A stretch of 64,000 nucleotides of DNA from Plantago major (lineage: Eukaryota; Streptophyta; Magnoliopsida; Lamiales; Plantaginaceae). Positions 10,190 to 20,779 of this stretch are shown here, in pieces. Under the pieces are notes generated by a model. The model was given only the letters and a program-made list of their open reading frames with translations. It was not told the origin of the DNA and did not search any database. Made by a program: the position numbers and the translations under genes. How positions within the stretch are numbered: the first letter of the stretch is position 1; each line of letters starts with the position of its first letter. Location: NCBI GenBank assembly GCA_026545765.1, contig JAIFAC010000117.1:62001-126000 (forward strand), given 5' to 3'.

Positions 10190-11051
10190 TGTTAGGGGTT
10201 GAGCCCCAAACACTAAATAAACTACCACAAGTCACTAAACTACGGTCCGCCACCACCTTTAAGTCCGACCTGTTGACTTGGTCCGCGCTGGAACTCCTGA
10301 AAAGACTATGTGGGGGGGGTTAGATAGGTAAGCGGTTTGCTAGATGTCAAGCGGAAAGACTTTACTCGAGAGAGAGGAAGGCTCTCAATGTAGTAGTTAT
10401 GAGGAAGGTTATGATATTGGAAACTTTATCACTTAAGACTTACCTTAAGGTCTTGGACCTTGTGCTATATTTATAGTTATCATGTTCTTATGAAGTGGTT
10501 CGTAAGATGATGCAGTGTATTCGAGGATTTGGACAACAATGCTCCCTTGGCCCATGGCCCGATAGTATGTAAAGTCGACCTGATTAGATGGGCACAGGGG
10601 TAAATTGGTCCTTTTGCTCCTCAGAGTACTATTCCCGTTGATGGGTCCGTGTGAGACCTTTTTAGAATGATCCGAGCTCTGTTGAGTTGGTCTATTCCTA
10701 GGTAGCTCAGTGACGGTCCGAGACACTAGCTGCTCGGAAGTATCTTGGAGGTTCCAGTGTATACGTTTGGTCTTATTGTTGAGGTGGCGTCCGAGTTTAT
10801 CTCGTCCGGTCCATTTGGCATCCTAGGGTGACGGTGTGGCACAGGTGAGACCATGTGACTTCTTTTCAGGTTCGGAAGTGGTGCACCTAGCTAGGTCGGA
10901 CCAGCTGAAAAGGTGTATTGACCTGAGCGTACTGATTGACCTAGAAGGTTTTCCTTAAGGCGGACTAGCCAAGGTCGGATAAGTACTGAATTGGCTATTT
11001 TAAACTCTCTATGTAAGCCCTTAATGGATTGGACATATATCCGTATCAACC
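10190..11051 (-). repeat. Tat-type 5' LTR (right arm, minus strand)
   Basis: Reads on the minus strand to ...CAACCCCTAACA followed by TTTGGCGTCTGGG. It contains the mirrored TATA region (about 10,466) and a run of G at 10,311-10,319 matching the poly-C of the left arm. Its first bases are GGTTGATACGG where the left arm has TGTTGATACGG. Confidence 0.7.
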
Positions 11052-11197
11052 TTTGGTTATAAGCGCGGTGAGGCCATTTTTCTTCATCTTCACCTCGCTT
11101 TCGATTTCTCTTGCCCAAAATCTTCAAAAACACCTATTTCTCCACCAAATAACAATCTTTGTATCTATCACAAAGCCTCTGAGTGTCTCTCATTGAT

Positions 11198-12000
11198 TGA
11201 CAATTAATCATATCTATTGCATAGGAATCACGGTAATCCTCTTCAAACACTAACTATTTCTCAATTTTGGGGTTTTTAGAATTTCGCACATCTAAGAACA
11301 TGATTATTGCTCCACTATGGCTATTTGAACTTGTTGATTGCTATTGTATCTTAATTTGATGTAGCATTCACTTATTCATGCTTCTTTTGCTTGATTCTTG
11401 CAAAACATGCTTAGTGGGTATTCTAAAAGCACTTAGTTTTATCCTATGAATAATATGATGGTGTATGATTGATGATTATGCTTGTTTGATCGATAGTATA
11501 GCCAAATTTCAGTCGGATTGCAAACGTACTATGGGATGATTGATTATAGCATAGGATTAGGCGTTTGGGTTAGATGCATGATGAAATTCGGTTTGGGGAG
11601 GGATTAGTTGTAACAATGCACGCACTATGGTCTATATATTTCGCATGGGATAGGATAAGGCATGATTTTTACCATTTAGAAGATTTTTTGGTGAAAGAAC
11701 TATGAGAAAGCTGTGATAATACACTCCTTGCGGGGCAGACGGGATGATACCTCGAAAGAAGAACCGCCTTGCCCATTGAACAAATGAAGCATCAGGCGAG
11801 ATCATGGAGAAGGACACGGTGAGGACCACAGCGGGGCAGTGCAGGTTCGCTCTCTCTCTGCTGCGAAACCTTCGAGTTGAACTTCTCGGTTCAAGAGCAA
11901 TAGTAGCGAAAAGAGGATATCTTTCCCTCGAGATCAACACACTATTGCTACTCGGATATGGAGGAGGATGAGCGAGCTTCGATGGGGAAGTCTTAGCGTG
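11198..12000 (+). other. Athila copy II: post-pol spacer / probable intron
   Basis: Noncoding, AT-rich. It contains CGGTTTGGGGAGGGATTAG at about 11,590, matching the place of TTTGGGGAGAAG at 39,527 in Athila A1, i.e. the stretch between pol and the env-like ORF. No gag or pol is left in this copy. Confidence 0.5.
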
Positions 12001-13070
12001 GAGAAGCGTGAGTATGATCGGCTATGGTTGAAGTTCTACACCAACCTCCATGACATCATCAACAACATTATGAGGGTTCGGTGGAAGAGCGTCCCATACT
12101 CTACCGAGGTGATCAACGAGTTTTGGGTGCTGCACGTCTGATATGACCACTGTCGAGATAGAGACATCTGACTACCATGAGGCACATGGTGGGTTCCTTC
12201 TTGAGAGATATCTTGAAGGGTGGCAAACCCTCTATACCCCATGAGGATCAACATGGCGAAGGTGGAAGAAATTTCACCTTAGAAGACTTGTGTGCTTTTT
12301 TTGGATCGACACTCGGTGATGCCCGGACCGATACTTCACTAACATGTGATGCCACTATCACAAAATGATTGGGGCATTCATGGCGATGACTTCATCAACA
12401 TCGGGGAGGTTATTACGGGAGACTTGGGCCCATAGGGCAAACCCGAAAGTTGGCCTTCCGATGATCATCCACTGGCTTGTGTGAAAGGGCTCGTGTTCTG
12501 GGATCGAGAAAAACGAGAAACAAAACCTCCCTTGTCGGTTTGAGATATAGACCAATCATTTCAAGGGTAGTAAGGGCTCTCGAGGCTTTTGAGGATCCGG
12601 AGGATCATGAAGTCATGGACTTGGATTTGAGGAAGAGAGCTTGATCCAAATGCGGATGAAGAAGATGAGGGCGCTCTGAACAACCCCGAGGAAAATGTCG
12701 ATGGGAGGAAGACCAAACAACCTGACAAGGTGCGGAAACCTCACACTATTCTCGGTACTACGAGGAGATGCGAGCTCATTTTGAGCGATGGGGCAGCCCT
12801 AAATTGGTGCCATTGAGGCGCGGCCGACTACTTGATCGCCTGATGCGGTGAACTCGGACCAGCTACCAAAACCTCTCGGTGAAGTAGCACAGGTCACGAT
12901 GCATAGCCCTCAACCGAGAGGATGGATACTTGGAGAGAAGAAGTGCCTCGCCTTGGCGACCTTCTGGAGGCTGGATGCCGCAGGCGAGTAGATTAGAAGA
13001 GAGGAGAGCATGTGGCGGGAACAAGAGAGGCTCATCTTCAAACCCCATGGTCCGCCTTCCTCTTAGTGAT
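12001..13070 (+). pseudogene. Athila-type env-like ORF, badly broken (copy II)
   Basis: A clear in-frame block at 12,001-12,135 contains YDRLWLKFYTNLHDIIN and VPYSTEVINEFWVLH. This is the same order as FYANYDD / VEFSPRAIKRFF in the 3,103-3,946 copy, and identifies the 'putative plant transposon protein' family. Later remnants include GDDFINIGEVITGDLG (about 12,380-12,430), VKGLVFWDREKRE (about 12,480-12,520), PNADEEDEGALNNPEENV (about 12,640-12,700) and EEVPRLGDLLEAG (about 12,935-12,975). Stops and frame changes occur between all of them, so nothing here could be translated whole. It lies in the expected place, upstream of the 3' noncoding block and LTR ending at 15,834. No pol sequence precedes it. 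Confidence 0.65.
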
Positions 13071-14649
13071 TGTCGGCCGAAGAGGCACACTACATACGGT
13101 AACTCTGAACTTTCTCCTTTTTATTTCTTCCTTGTGCTAGGGCTTAGCTATCGAATAGGTTTGAGGAGGGAAGTTGTACTCATATGCTAACATGACTCGG
13201 ATTATTTGCTGCCTTGTATATATTGTATATATGTGTTTTTTCTTTTATTTTTCATTTTTGCGATTATGTGGGGTATGTTAGCCACTTTTATGTGATTCGA
13301 TTGAGTCAGTCTTTTGGCCTAATGTTTTGCCTATTTCAAAAATATTGTGTCGAGTCTTGAGTTCTTTTGTCAAGTTTGGTTATCTATTACCTTAGTTAAG
13401 CCTTTTTACTGATGTGATCTTAGATGGCCTCTGACTGAGTGCTAAGGAATTTTCGAAAATCACTCTAGTTCGTTTCACTTGTAAATAAAAAGTCTTCCTG
13501 TTTTAGTAGTAAAAAAGCCGATGAGAAGCCTTAAAGCTGATGAAAAAATCTTGTACCGGTAAATGTGTGATTCTAGTAAGTTGAGCAAGGTTTTTTAACT
13601 TGCGCCACCTCATATACATGTGCACTCTTTTTTAAAACGAGTATGACGAACGGCATTTTCGACTTGTTGTCTCGATTCTCGAACCTATTCCAAGGAACAG
13701 GTTTGGGGAGGAGGACTCTTGTCTACTTCATACTCAGGCTCACTACTTTCTATATTTGAGCTATGGTCGATTTCGAAATTGTTTTGTATTGCTACGCTGC
13801 CGTTCTAAAAAAAGTAAAAAATAGAAAAAAATCTTGAAGCGTTTTTCCAGGATCAGTTGTGATCGTCTAAGATCGTGTTGGGCATTTCCAAATACTACCT
13901 ATAAACCAACACGGGGCTGATTGTGCGTATGCTGTGAGGGTTGATGGTTTTGTTTCCAAAATGCATGCCAAATACTACCTATAAACGGTAGCGTGCGATT
14001 ATTTCGTATGTTGAGGAGTTGATGGGGTGTATACCAAACCGACATGTACAAAAGTACGGATCTTAGGCAACCTATTGGGATACACTTGCAACATTGAGAT
14101 AGAAAAATAGATGAAAAAATAGAAAATTTGTGCAAAAAGAGCAAAGCACAAGAAAGAAAAAAAAAGAGAAAGAAATAAACGTGCAAAAGAGCAAAAGCAC
14201 GAGCAATGACTAATTTTATTCCCTTGTATATGATTTCGACCCCTTTCCTAAAAAGTCCTTTTTAACTCGTTTGAATTGAGTGCAAAAGCATGTAATATTA
14301 GTGGCAGCTTGTGACGTTTGTTGTCACCATCCTGAGTTAAGTCTTGGCGAATACCTATTCTTGGACACTTCGGATGAGAGACTTGAGAGTTGCACTATTA
14401 TCCTCCTTTGTGAGGGACTACTAGGATAGGATTAAGTTTTATTTACTTGGGAAACGGAAGATTGTGATCTTTGCAAAGCTACTTGTCGAAGTTAGGGGAT
14501 AGAAGTTTACATCGATAAGGGCTTATCTACGGCAATACTTGTTCGGTAGCTTGTCGATTGAACTCTTGTGTTTTATGTCTATGTGTTTTCTATTTCTATG
14601 TTTTAGAGTTGTTTGCTCGAGGGCGAGCAAAGGATCGATTTAGGGAGTT
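13071..14649 (+). other. Athila copy II 3' noncoding region with polypurine tract
   Basis: No gene seen. It contains purine motifs TTTGAGGAGGGAAG (about 13,160) and TTTGGGGAGGAGG (about 13,702), the conserved GATGAAAAAATCTTGTACCG block (about 13,537), an 80-base partial duplication around CCAAATACTACCTATAAAC (13,890 and 13,969), the hairpin at 14,045-14,058, and the final GCTCGAGGGCGAGCAAAGG then TTTAGGGAG tract just before the LTR. Confidence 0.7.
14045..14058 (+). other. Conserved Athila 3' hairpin, copy II (compensated change)
   Basis: TGTAC-AAAA-GTACG. Compared with CGCAC-AAAA-GTGCG in the other copies, the third pair has changed from C-G to T-A on both sides, and the first pair from C-G to T-G, so pairing is kept. 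Confidence 0.55.
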
Positions 14650-15834
14650 TGATGGTCGATATTTAAAGACTCATTTAGTGCCTTTTTCCGTATTTTGTTG
14701 TGTCTTTAAGCCTTTATTTTAGTATTTTTGTTCCGTATCACGTTTGGGTTTTTGTTTATTTTGTGCATTTTTAGGTGTCTTAGCGTCATTGGCAAGGAAA
14801 TGGAGGACCAAAGTGCAAGGAAGACTTCAAAACCTTCTAGAAGCACCACAAGGCCAAGTTCGTGGGCCACTACTCCAAGAGAGGTGACATGGAGGTTGGA
14901 AAAGGGAGAAAAGTGGAAAATGGGAAAAATGGAGGAGTTCCGGACCTGAGGCTCACATGGTGAGCCCACATCCAAACGGGCTCACCGTAGTCCAAACTAT
15001 CAGGATGGCGGACAGAAAGGCCAGACCGCGGTGAGGAGGATTCCACAAAGTACCTCACCGCAGTGACGCCTGTTCTAACAGATTCAACCCACGTTTTTTT
15101 GGCAGTTTTTCCCATGATTTCGAATTTCTTCTTCCTTGGTCTTATAAATAGACCACTTGTATCAGTCATTAGGACATATCTTCACATACTTCTACTTTCA
15201 TATTTCAATTCCAAGCATTGTAAACACTTAGAGATTTCAATCTCTCTTTTAATTCGAAGACGCATTATTGATCTTTCTGATGATCGCAGAGACCAATAGG
15301 CGCCCAGGTAGTCAATAGTACTAGTTAGGTGGATGTCGTATTAACTTGTAAGTGACATATTGCTATCTGAATCGTCGAACGCATGCTTGATCGTTGTGAA
15401 CTTGCATCAGTCTTTACCATTAATTAGTATATATCCGGACGAGGGCATAGCAAGTGACAAGCTTTTTGCCGTAACTCATACGTAGTTATAACCTGTATCT
15501 GGTTTGATTTTGCAATAGCAAGGTTGTTGCATTCGCGGGCAGTGTACCATTATCTATATCGCATCTGCACTTTTGAAAGATCCGCTTGCTTCGTTTTAAT
15601 TGTAGAAATTGCATGATCTAGGTATTACCTTGTCTTGTAATTGTAATTTGTTGTAGGGTTTTGAAGTATCAACCTTACCCACACTATGCGTTTACAACTC
15701 ACACCTTGAGCCGACACCATAGAACTAAGCAATCAATTCCTCGAGAGAACGACCCTGTAGTTTAAGACTTGTTGTACTACGACTACCGCTTTACTACTTG
15801 TGTTATTTTACAAGTATTAATTTTGAGCGCATCA
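14650..15834 (+). repeat. Athila-type 3' LTR (copy II), 1,185 bp
   Basis: Starts TGATGGTCG after the polypurine tract and ends TTTGAGCGCATCA, giving TGATG...CATCA ends. TATAAATA lies at 15,143. The sequence after it is unrelated to a primer-binding site, so this is a 3' LTR. It is clearly homologous in layout to LTRs at 34,452-35,671 and 40,284-41,486 but strongly diverged. Confidence 0.82.
15143..15150 (+). promoter_or_regulatory. TATA box of Athila-type LTR (copy II)
   Basis: TATAAATA followed by GACCACTTG. Probable core promoter. Confidence 0.55.
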
Positions 15835-15837
15835 ACT

Positions 15838-16306
15838 CCTCTCTAACTCCTAGGTAGAAATACTCACAGAGTTATCGAAGTAAAGCGATGTTAGGCGGTT
15901 GTATTGCATCTCCTCAAACCTTTCCCATGCATCATGAAAAAGATTCATACATTTCTAAGAGATGTTGGATATCATCCTCCTTTCTCTCATAACCTTTGCA
16001 AGCCTAAACCTCTTCAACAACATAATCTTCAGCTCTTCCCATTCACTGACTTCTTCGTTGATTGAATCTATCCATCTTTTTTCCACTCCCTCCACTGTTT
16101 TGATGAAGAACCAGAATTTCAGCTCACCATCGGTTAACCCCTTCGTCAGAAACTGCTCGACAATAGACTCGAATGCGTACATCAACTGCATTCATTCTCT
16201 CCTTCTCTTCCTCCGAACATTGGTAGTCGCTAATCGAGTTAGATCAAATCCGTACTCCTTACATGCGGTGGATCCAATTCCACTCCTTCTTGGTTTGACA
16301 TACTAA
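15838..16306 (-). pseudogene. Athila gag fragment, minus strand (copy III)
   Basis: On the minus strand, after a primer-binding site at 16,619-16,602, an acidic start region near 16,300 leads into MQLMYAFESIVEQFLTKGL, WFFIKTVEGVEKRWID, EWEELKIMLLKRF and, past an in-frame TAG, HDAWERFEEMQYNR. The pairing of 'W...F.....F....' with 'AWERF.......' is the hallmark of the retrotransposon gag (capsid-like) domain. About 110 codons survive of a protein that is normally over 400. The fragment stops at 15,835 where the neighbouring Athila LTR (plus strand) ends. It belongs with the minus-strand LTR at 16,625-17,525. Confidence 0.75.
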
Positions 16307-16601
16307 TCTCCCTGATAGTTCTTTCCTCTTCTTCTTCCATCTTGCTTAACAAACGACCTTAGGCAAAGATATATAATAATATAATAATAATGCAAATAAC
16401 GTATTTTTAGGTTTTTTATAAGAAAAATAAACAAATACGGAAAAGAAAATATTTTTGGGATTTTTGCTATGGAAATCGATTCCCATAGGTTATATATATA
16501 TTTTTTGGGTTTATGCTGTACGAATTGAAAGACAGTGCGTAAAGTAAAGAGAAAGAAAGAATTCAACATATCTGGTCGAAACTTGCTTGAGCGGTCAAGT
16601 G

Positions 16602-16619
16602 TTCCCGGCAGCGGTGCCA
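16602..16619 (-). other. Primer-binding site, tRNA-Asp type (copy III)
   Basis: Minus strand TGGCACCGCTGCCGGGAA, close to the complement of the plant tRNA-Asp 3' end (TGGCGCCGTTGCCGGGGA), a few bases after the LTR end ATATCA. This is the typical Athila priming site. Confidence 0.85.
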
Positions 16620-16624
16620 AATTT

Positions 16625-17525
16625 TGATATGCACTCAAAGATTTCATTTTCCGTTGTAGAACCTGTAATCCCTAAATACAATCAAGATTAAATTTATAAG
16701 TCAAAAGTCCTCAAATCCATAGTTTATAGCGGAAAGTTGACTCTGGATGTCGTTCTCCACGGGCACTTAGCAAAGGAACAAGCAAATAACATTTATAATT
16801 GAATGCAGAAAAGTAAACAGTTGATCTCAGACAGAATAATTAAATCTCAGTAAACCCTAAATTGCTTTGTTGTAAATCAATGATGCAAAGGCGTAAAGGT
16901 TCCCCAACCTCCCTCTGCTATGCTACTCCTAACTACTTAGAATCAAACAACGCACTTGCCGTCTATAGGTGGCAAAGAAACATGACAAAAGATCAAGTCG
17001 TAGTTAATCCAGATACCCTTACTAAACCAACAATGTGTTGTGTCACTCAACACACTATCTCACCACGTTTTCAGACAAATCACATAGGATAAAGTATAAT
17101 CCGTTACAAAGTTGTAGTTAGTAAGGATTTCGCACATAAAGAGTCGTACGAATAAAGAACAAGTACGAATTATGTTTTAAAACTAATTCATTAACATATC
17201 ATGGTATATAAAGTATAGCAGAATTACGGTTCGCCTTCACAAAAGGAAATTAGCTACTCATAGAAACAAAGAACGATGTCGAAATCTAAGAAGAAAGGAG
17301 AAAGAAACTTAGTCTCGATGTCTTGTATGTCTTACGTCTTTGCTTCTAGGGTTTCCTCCTTGTGGGTGCCTGACGGCCAGCGGGTTGGGGTTTGACTTCC
17401 CCGAGGACTGGTTCTCTCTCAAAGAGAGCTACTCTGTGAGCAGTCTGAATTCTGAGTCCCCTGAGCTCTTATTTATAGGTGAAATTCGACCTCAATGTCA
17501 TTATTCAATAAGAAGGAGCCCTATA
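16625..17525 (-). repeat. Athila A1-type 5' LTR, minus strand, 5' end missing
   Basis: On the minus strand it ends GAGTGCATATCA before the primer-binding site. It shares many blocks with the split A1 LTR (29,077-29,997 plus 35,672-36,048), for example GGAGGAAACCCTAGAAGCA, AGTCCTCGG-GAAGT and the TATA context TATAAATAAGA. Homology ends near 17,525, where a Mutator-like fragment starts. Confidence 0.78.
17469..17477 (-). promoter_or_regulatory. TATA box of Athila A1-type LTR (copy III)
   Basis: TATAAATAA on the minus strand, at the same place as 29,604-29,612 in element A1. Confidence 0.6.
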
Positions 17526-17526
17526 G

Positions 17527-17922
17527 TGAGTAGCTTTAGGTTCAAACCATTCATGATCATCACCATACATAGACTTCCCCCTCCTTTTCTTCCTTGTAGA
17601 TTCATCTATAACTAGGGGTATAGCCTCACCAGTCTCAACATATAACTCCACCTCCATAAATTTCTTATTGCATTCAAACATCATTTTCATCATCATCGAT
17701 AATAAGCTCTAAGCATTCAAGTGAGCCTTCGAAATCACACTTCATACTAAAACATAAATTTTCTGTGGTGGGGAGTGTTTCTAAAGTAGTAGACAACACA
17801 TCATTCATAAGTTTCATATGAGTATACCTGTTACTCTTAACATTCTCCAGCATAAATAGCTCTTTCCCATGATGTATCTTGATATTGTAAACTCCCATTC
17901 TTCTGCAAAAAAATACATACAA
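17527..17922 (-). pseudogene. Mutator-like (MULE) transposase, N-terminal fragment
   Basis: The minus-strand frame opens with ATG near 17,922 and encodes a short lead, then GVYNIKIHHGKELFM, a hydrophobic/charged mix, LIIDDDENDV, and after a frame change FMEVELYVETGEAIPLVIDE followed by a basic KKRRGK patch. The start 'Y-I-IHHGG-L' with a following strand 'VELYVE' is typical of the N-terminal PB1-like domain of plant MuDR-type transposases. That domain precedes the zinc finger and DDE catalytic core, neither of which is present. One frameshift (about 17,680) breaks the domain. The fragment abuts an Athila LTR at about 17,525, so the rest of the transposase was lost or displaced. I cannot identify the terminal inverted repeats. 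Assignment is by pattern only. Confidence 0.5.
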
Positions 17923-18484
17923 TTATGGCTTTAAAAAACCTAATAGAGGCAGAACAGACACCCGATTACTACTAAAACACACAAATAAACATAAAACATC
18001 ATCTCATTGTTCATAATATATGCTACACATACATCAAAATCGACCAAACAAGAACTTCAAAAAAATTCAAAAAAAGTAGGGTTTTAAATGCGAGAAGCAA
18101 AATTCTACGATTAGTTCTAATTAGGTGGAAGCAAGCAAACTAATGACAAATAACATACATTATCGCTTAATCGAAGAAAAAGCTTCAATTTTATACGTAA
18201 CAATGGCGTCTCGTAAACTAAAAGCGACAACTTCGCACCCACTTGAAATCGACACTACAAACACTTGATTCCTGTCTTTGATAGTATATTTTCACGATTA
18301 TTGCTTGATTGAGAGATGGTTTGTTTTACGTGAAGGCGGAAGCGGTGTTGAGTTTAGTTTTAGCGGGTAATGAAAGCGTGGAAAGGGTTTTGTTGGTTTT
18401 TATTTTCTTTTGCTTTATTGAAATTATCGTTTTGAATTTGAATTTCATTTTGCTGTTCTTTGCAAGAGAGAGAATTTAAATCAC
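17923..18484 (-). other. Probable 5' flank of the MULE fragment; no gene
   Basis: AT-rich, no open frame of note. It lies upstream of the MULE start on the minus strand and may be its leader/promoter. Terminal repeats and target-site duplications are not recognisable. Confidence 0.35.
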
Positions 18485-18589
18485 GTGTACAAAGAGAAAG
18501 CTGGTGTAGGCATGACAATCAGCGGAAGCGGTGATTTTGGGTGTATCTGTAATTGTTTGAATATAAGGGATGAATACGTAATTGGCTCG

Positions 18590-18835
18590 AATTTAAAGTG
18601 CAAGCGTAATTACTCTAACAAGAACATCATGAACAAAGATCTTCAAGTTGGAGACTTGGTCCTTAGGAAGCTAATATCCTAGGACATGTTGGAAAGTTGA
18701 AACCAGTGGGAAGATCTACAATATTATTGGTGCAAGAGTTAATGGAGGTTATGAGCTTGAAGATGATCAAGCGGGGCATTGAAGAGGACACGGAATGCAA
18801 AACCTCCAAAAGTTTTACACTTAGGATTTAAGATA
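18590..18835 (+). pseudogene. Tat-type gypsy integrase C-terminal tail
   Basis: The frame to 18,682 gives LQVGDLVLRKLIS; then, frame-shifted, K-ETSGKIYNIIGARVNGGYELEDDQ and finally NLQKFYT with a stop. 'F-VGDLVLR', 'G-Y-L-D' and the final 'WNA-NLQKFY' are the hallmarks of the end of the integrase in Tat-lineage Ty3/gypsy pol. Only about the last 80 codons are left, broken by a stop at 18,680 and at least one more shift. Reverse transcriptase, RNase H and the integrase core do not precede it, because the sequence upstream changes to the MULE piece at about 18,480. It marks the start of the Tat 3' region that runs to about 22,100. Confidence 0.78.
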
Positions 18836-20650
18836 TAAGTAACTCAGCAGTTGTCTTTTCTTAATCCGCCTTGAAATACAGTTGTAATTGAATTTCGTCA
18901 AATCATCGCAACTTCTCTTTTTATTAAAACAATCGTTCCGATTACAATACAATCGACTTACATCCAAGTACTTACATCCGAAGTACATCTTGCCTAAAAC
19001 ATATGTATCCTAGCAATGATACAATGCTACTACATACAACAAACATTTTGCTCGGATGTTACTCTAGCTAGCTTCTTGGCTATAAAATTCGCATGAGTCC
19101 GAAGAAGGAGTATCACTCCAACGCAACACAAGAAATCATCAAGGATTAGGCAATGATCATGCGAATGGTGTTTCATCCGATAACATAACATAATTTCCTT
19201 TAAAATGAGCAATAAAGCTTCTCGGATTTATTGCTTCTCGGACCATCCATACCCATCACATGTCACCATTCACAAGTCTTTGTATGACTTAAGTCAATGG
19301 CGACACGTGATAGGGACGAAGAAACAAATTGCATAAGTCATCGAAGCATCACGGAAGTTAACAAGAATGCCTCGGAACCATGATCCATACCATGCCCATT
19401 TAAGCGAGGACACTCTCATAAATGGGCACACGTGGCCAGGACAGAAGCACCAGTAGACGATTGATTTCAGACAACGTAAGTGCGGATCTAGCACCTCTAC
19501 ACCAAGGAAAACGGATCGGATACTTCTAAGCTGTCTACCCAAAAGGCGTCCCGAAAGGTAAGTAACATAACTCTAAGCTCTTACGCAAATGTTCCCCGCC
19601 TTGGATCACCTTTGAATATATACGGTAGATCTCCGAGTCGACATCTCGGCGACATTTTATTCATGGAACATTTGCTTGAAAGCATGCGTGTGAAATCAAA
19701 TGCGAGATAAGGATTATACGAGGCTAAGTCGATCACATCGCATATGGGCCACCTACACCCTTGCTCGAAGCAACATGAAGAAGATGCGGCCTTTTCAATC
19801 GGACATACTCCTATAATGTATATCGAAGGGTGATCCGACATCTCAAGAGTAGGAGGGCCGAGCGCTAAAGATACTCTATAGTGTATATCCGAAAGGAGAT
19901 CTAGCATCTCAACAAAGCTCCTAGGATATAAGATCCCCAATCGAGACACTCCTATAATGTATATCAAAAGGTGATCCGCATCCCACAACATGCTCAAAAA
20001 GCCCATAAGGTTGAAGCTCCTAAGATCTGGTTCACCTTCGGATAGACACTATAAATCGCCAAGGAAGGACTTCGGCGATCATTCAAATAATTTGGATCTT
20101 AACCAAAGAGGAAGAATGATAGTGGCGTTGGTAGCATGCAGTGTGCTATTTATTGATAATCTGAGCCGATTACGGTGAGACACGTGGCAAATATCCACGA
20201 TTACAATGGGCTTGGGCCATAATTGGGACAAGATACCCTTCCCAAAAGTCATAAAAGCCCATCCGCCGAATCCGAAATTGTCCGATTGGACGTCACTACA
20301 AAAACCCTTTCTCCGGCGAGTCAAAGGTGCAGTAACATTTGGAAAAGATTACCGGATCTATAAACCTACAAATTCTGAAAAATGTCAGTAAAAGGATATT
20401 TTTTATTGTTTGATTAATTGTATAGTCGACACTATTGACTTCCACAAAAGCGAACTCGGACTTTACGCTCTAAGTATGCGGATAGATGCTCGAGCTTTAT
20501 CTAAATGACCAACGATGCGGTGGTCCGACACTACTAACCTATATCATAAACAATCCGTACCTCGTTAGATTCAAACTATCAGCGGATTGCCTCTATAGCA
20601 ACACTTGTTTGTTTTTAGGAAAAGAAAGACAACAGGTTAAGCATAAAATG
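18836..20650 (+). other. Tat element 3' region, noncoding
   Basis: No protein recognised. Long 3' regions between pol and the 3' LTR are usual in Tat-lineage elements. The stretch is rich in TCCGA and CGGAT words and contains a short imperfect tandem repeat (19,806-20,000). A clear 3' LTR or polypurine tract was not found. Confidence 0.45.
19806..20000 (+). repeat. Imperfect tandem repeat, three units of 65-76 bp
   Basis: Units begin at about 19,806, 19,870 and 19,947 with ACTCCTATAATGTATATC (or ACTCTATAGTGTATATCC), followed by a purine stretch and GATC-GCATC. Tandem repeats in the 3' region are typical of Tat elements. Confidence 0.6.
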
Positions 20651-20779
20651 AAATAGAGCAATCAAAATGGAATCATCAAATTACAAAGATGGCGGAAATT
20701 GTTCAAACAATTGCCTGATAACAAAGAGAAAACATTGTCTTGAATGGTACAAAGGTCAGCGGGAATTCCTCGGGCTTCA

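Larger units (their letters stand above)
8567..11197 (-). repeat. Right arm of large fold-back
   Basis: Mirror of 4,979-7,668. It ends outside the Tat LTR with TTTGTATCTATCACAAAGCC and GAGTGTCTCTCATTG, matching the left outer end AGATACAAAGATT and CATTGAGAGGACAC. Beyond these points the two flanks differ. Confidence 0.88.
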
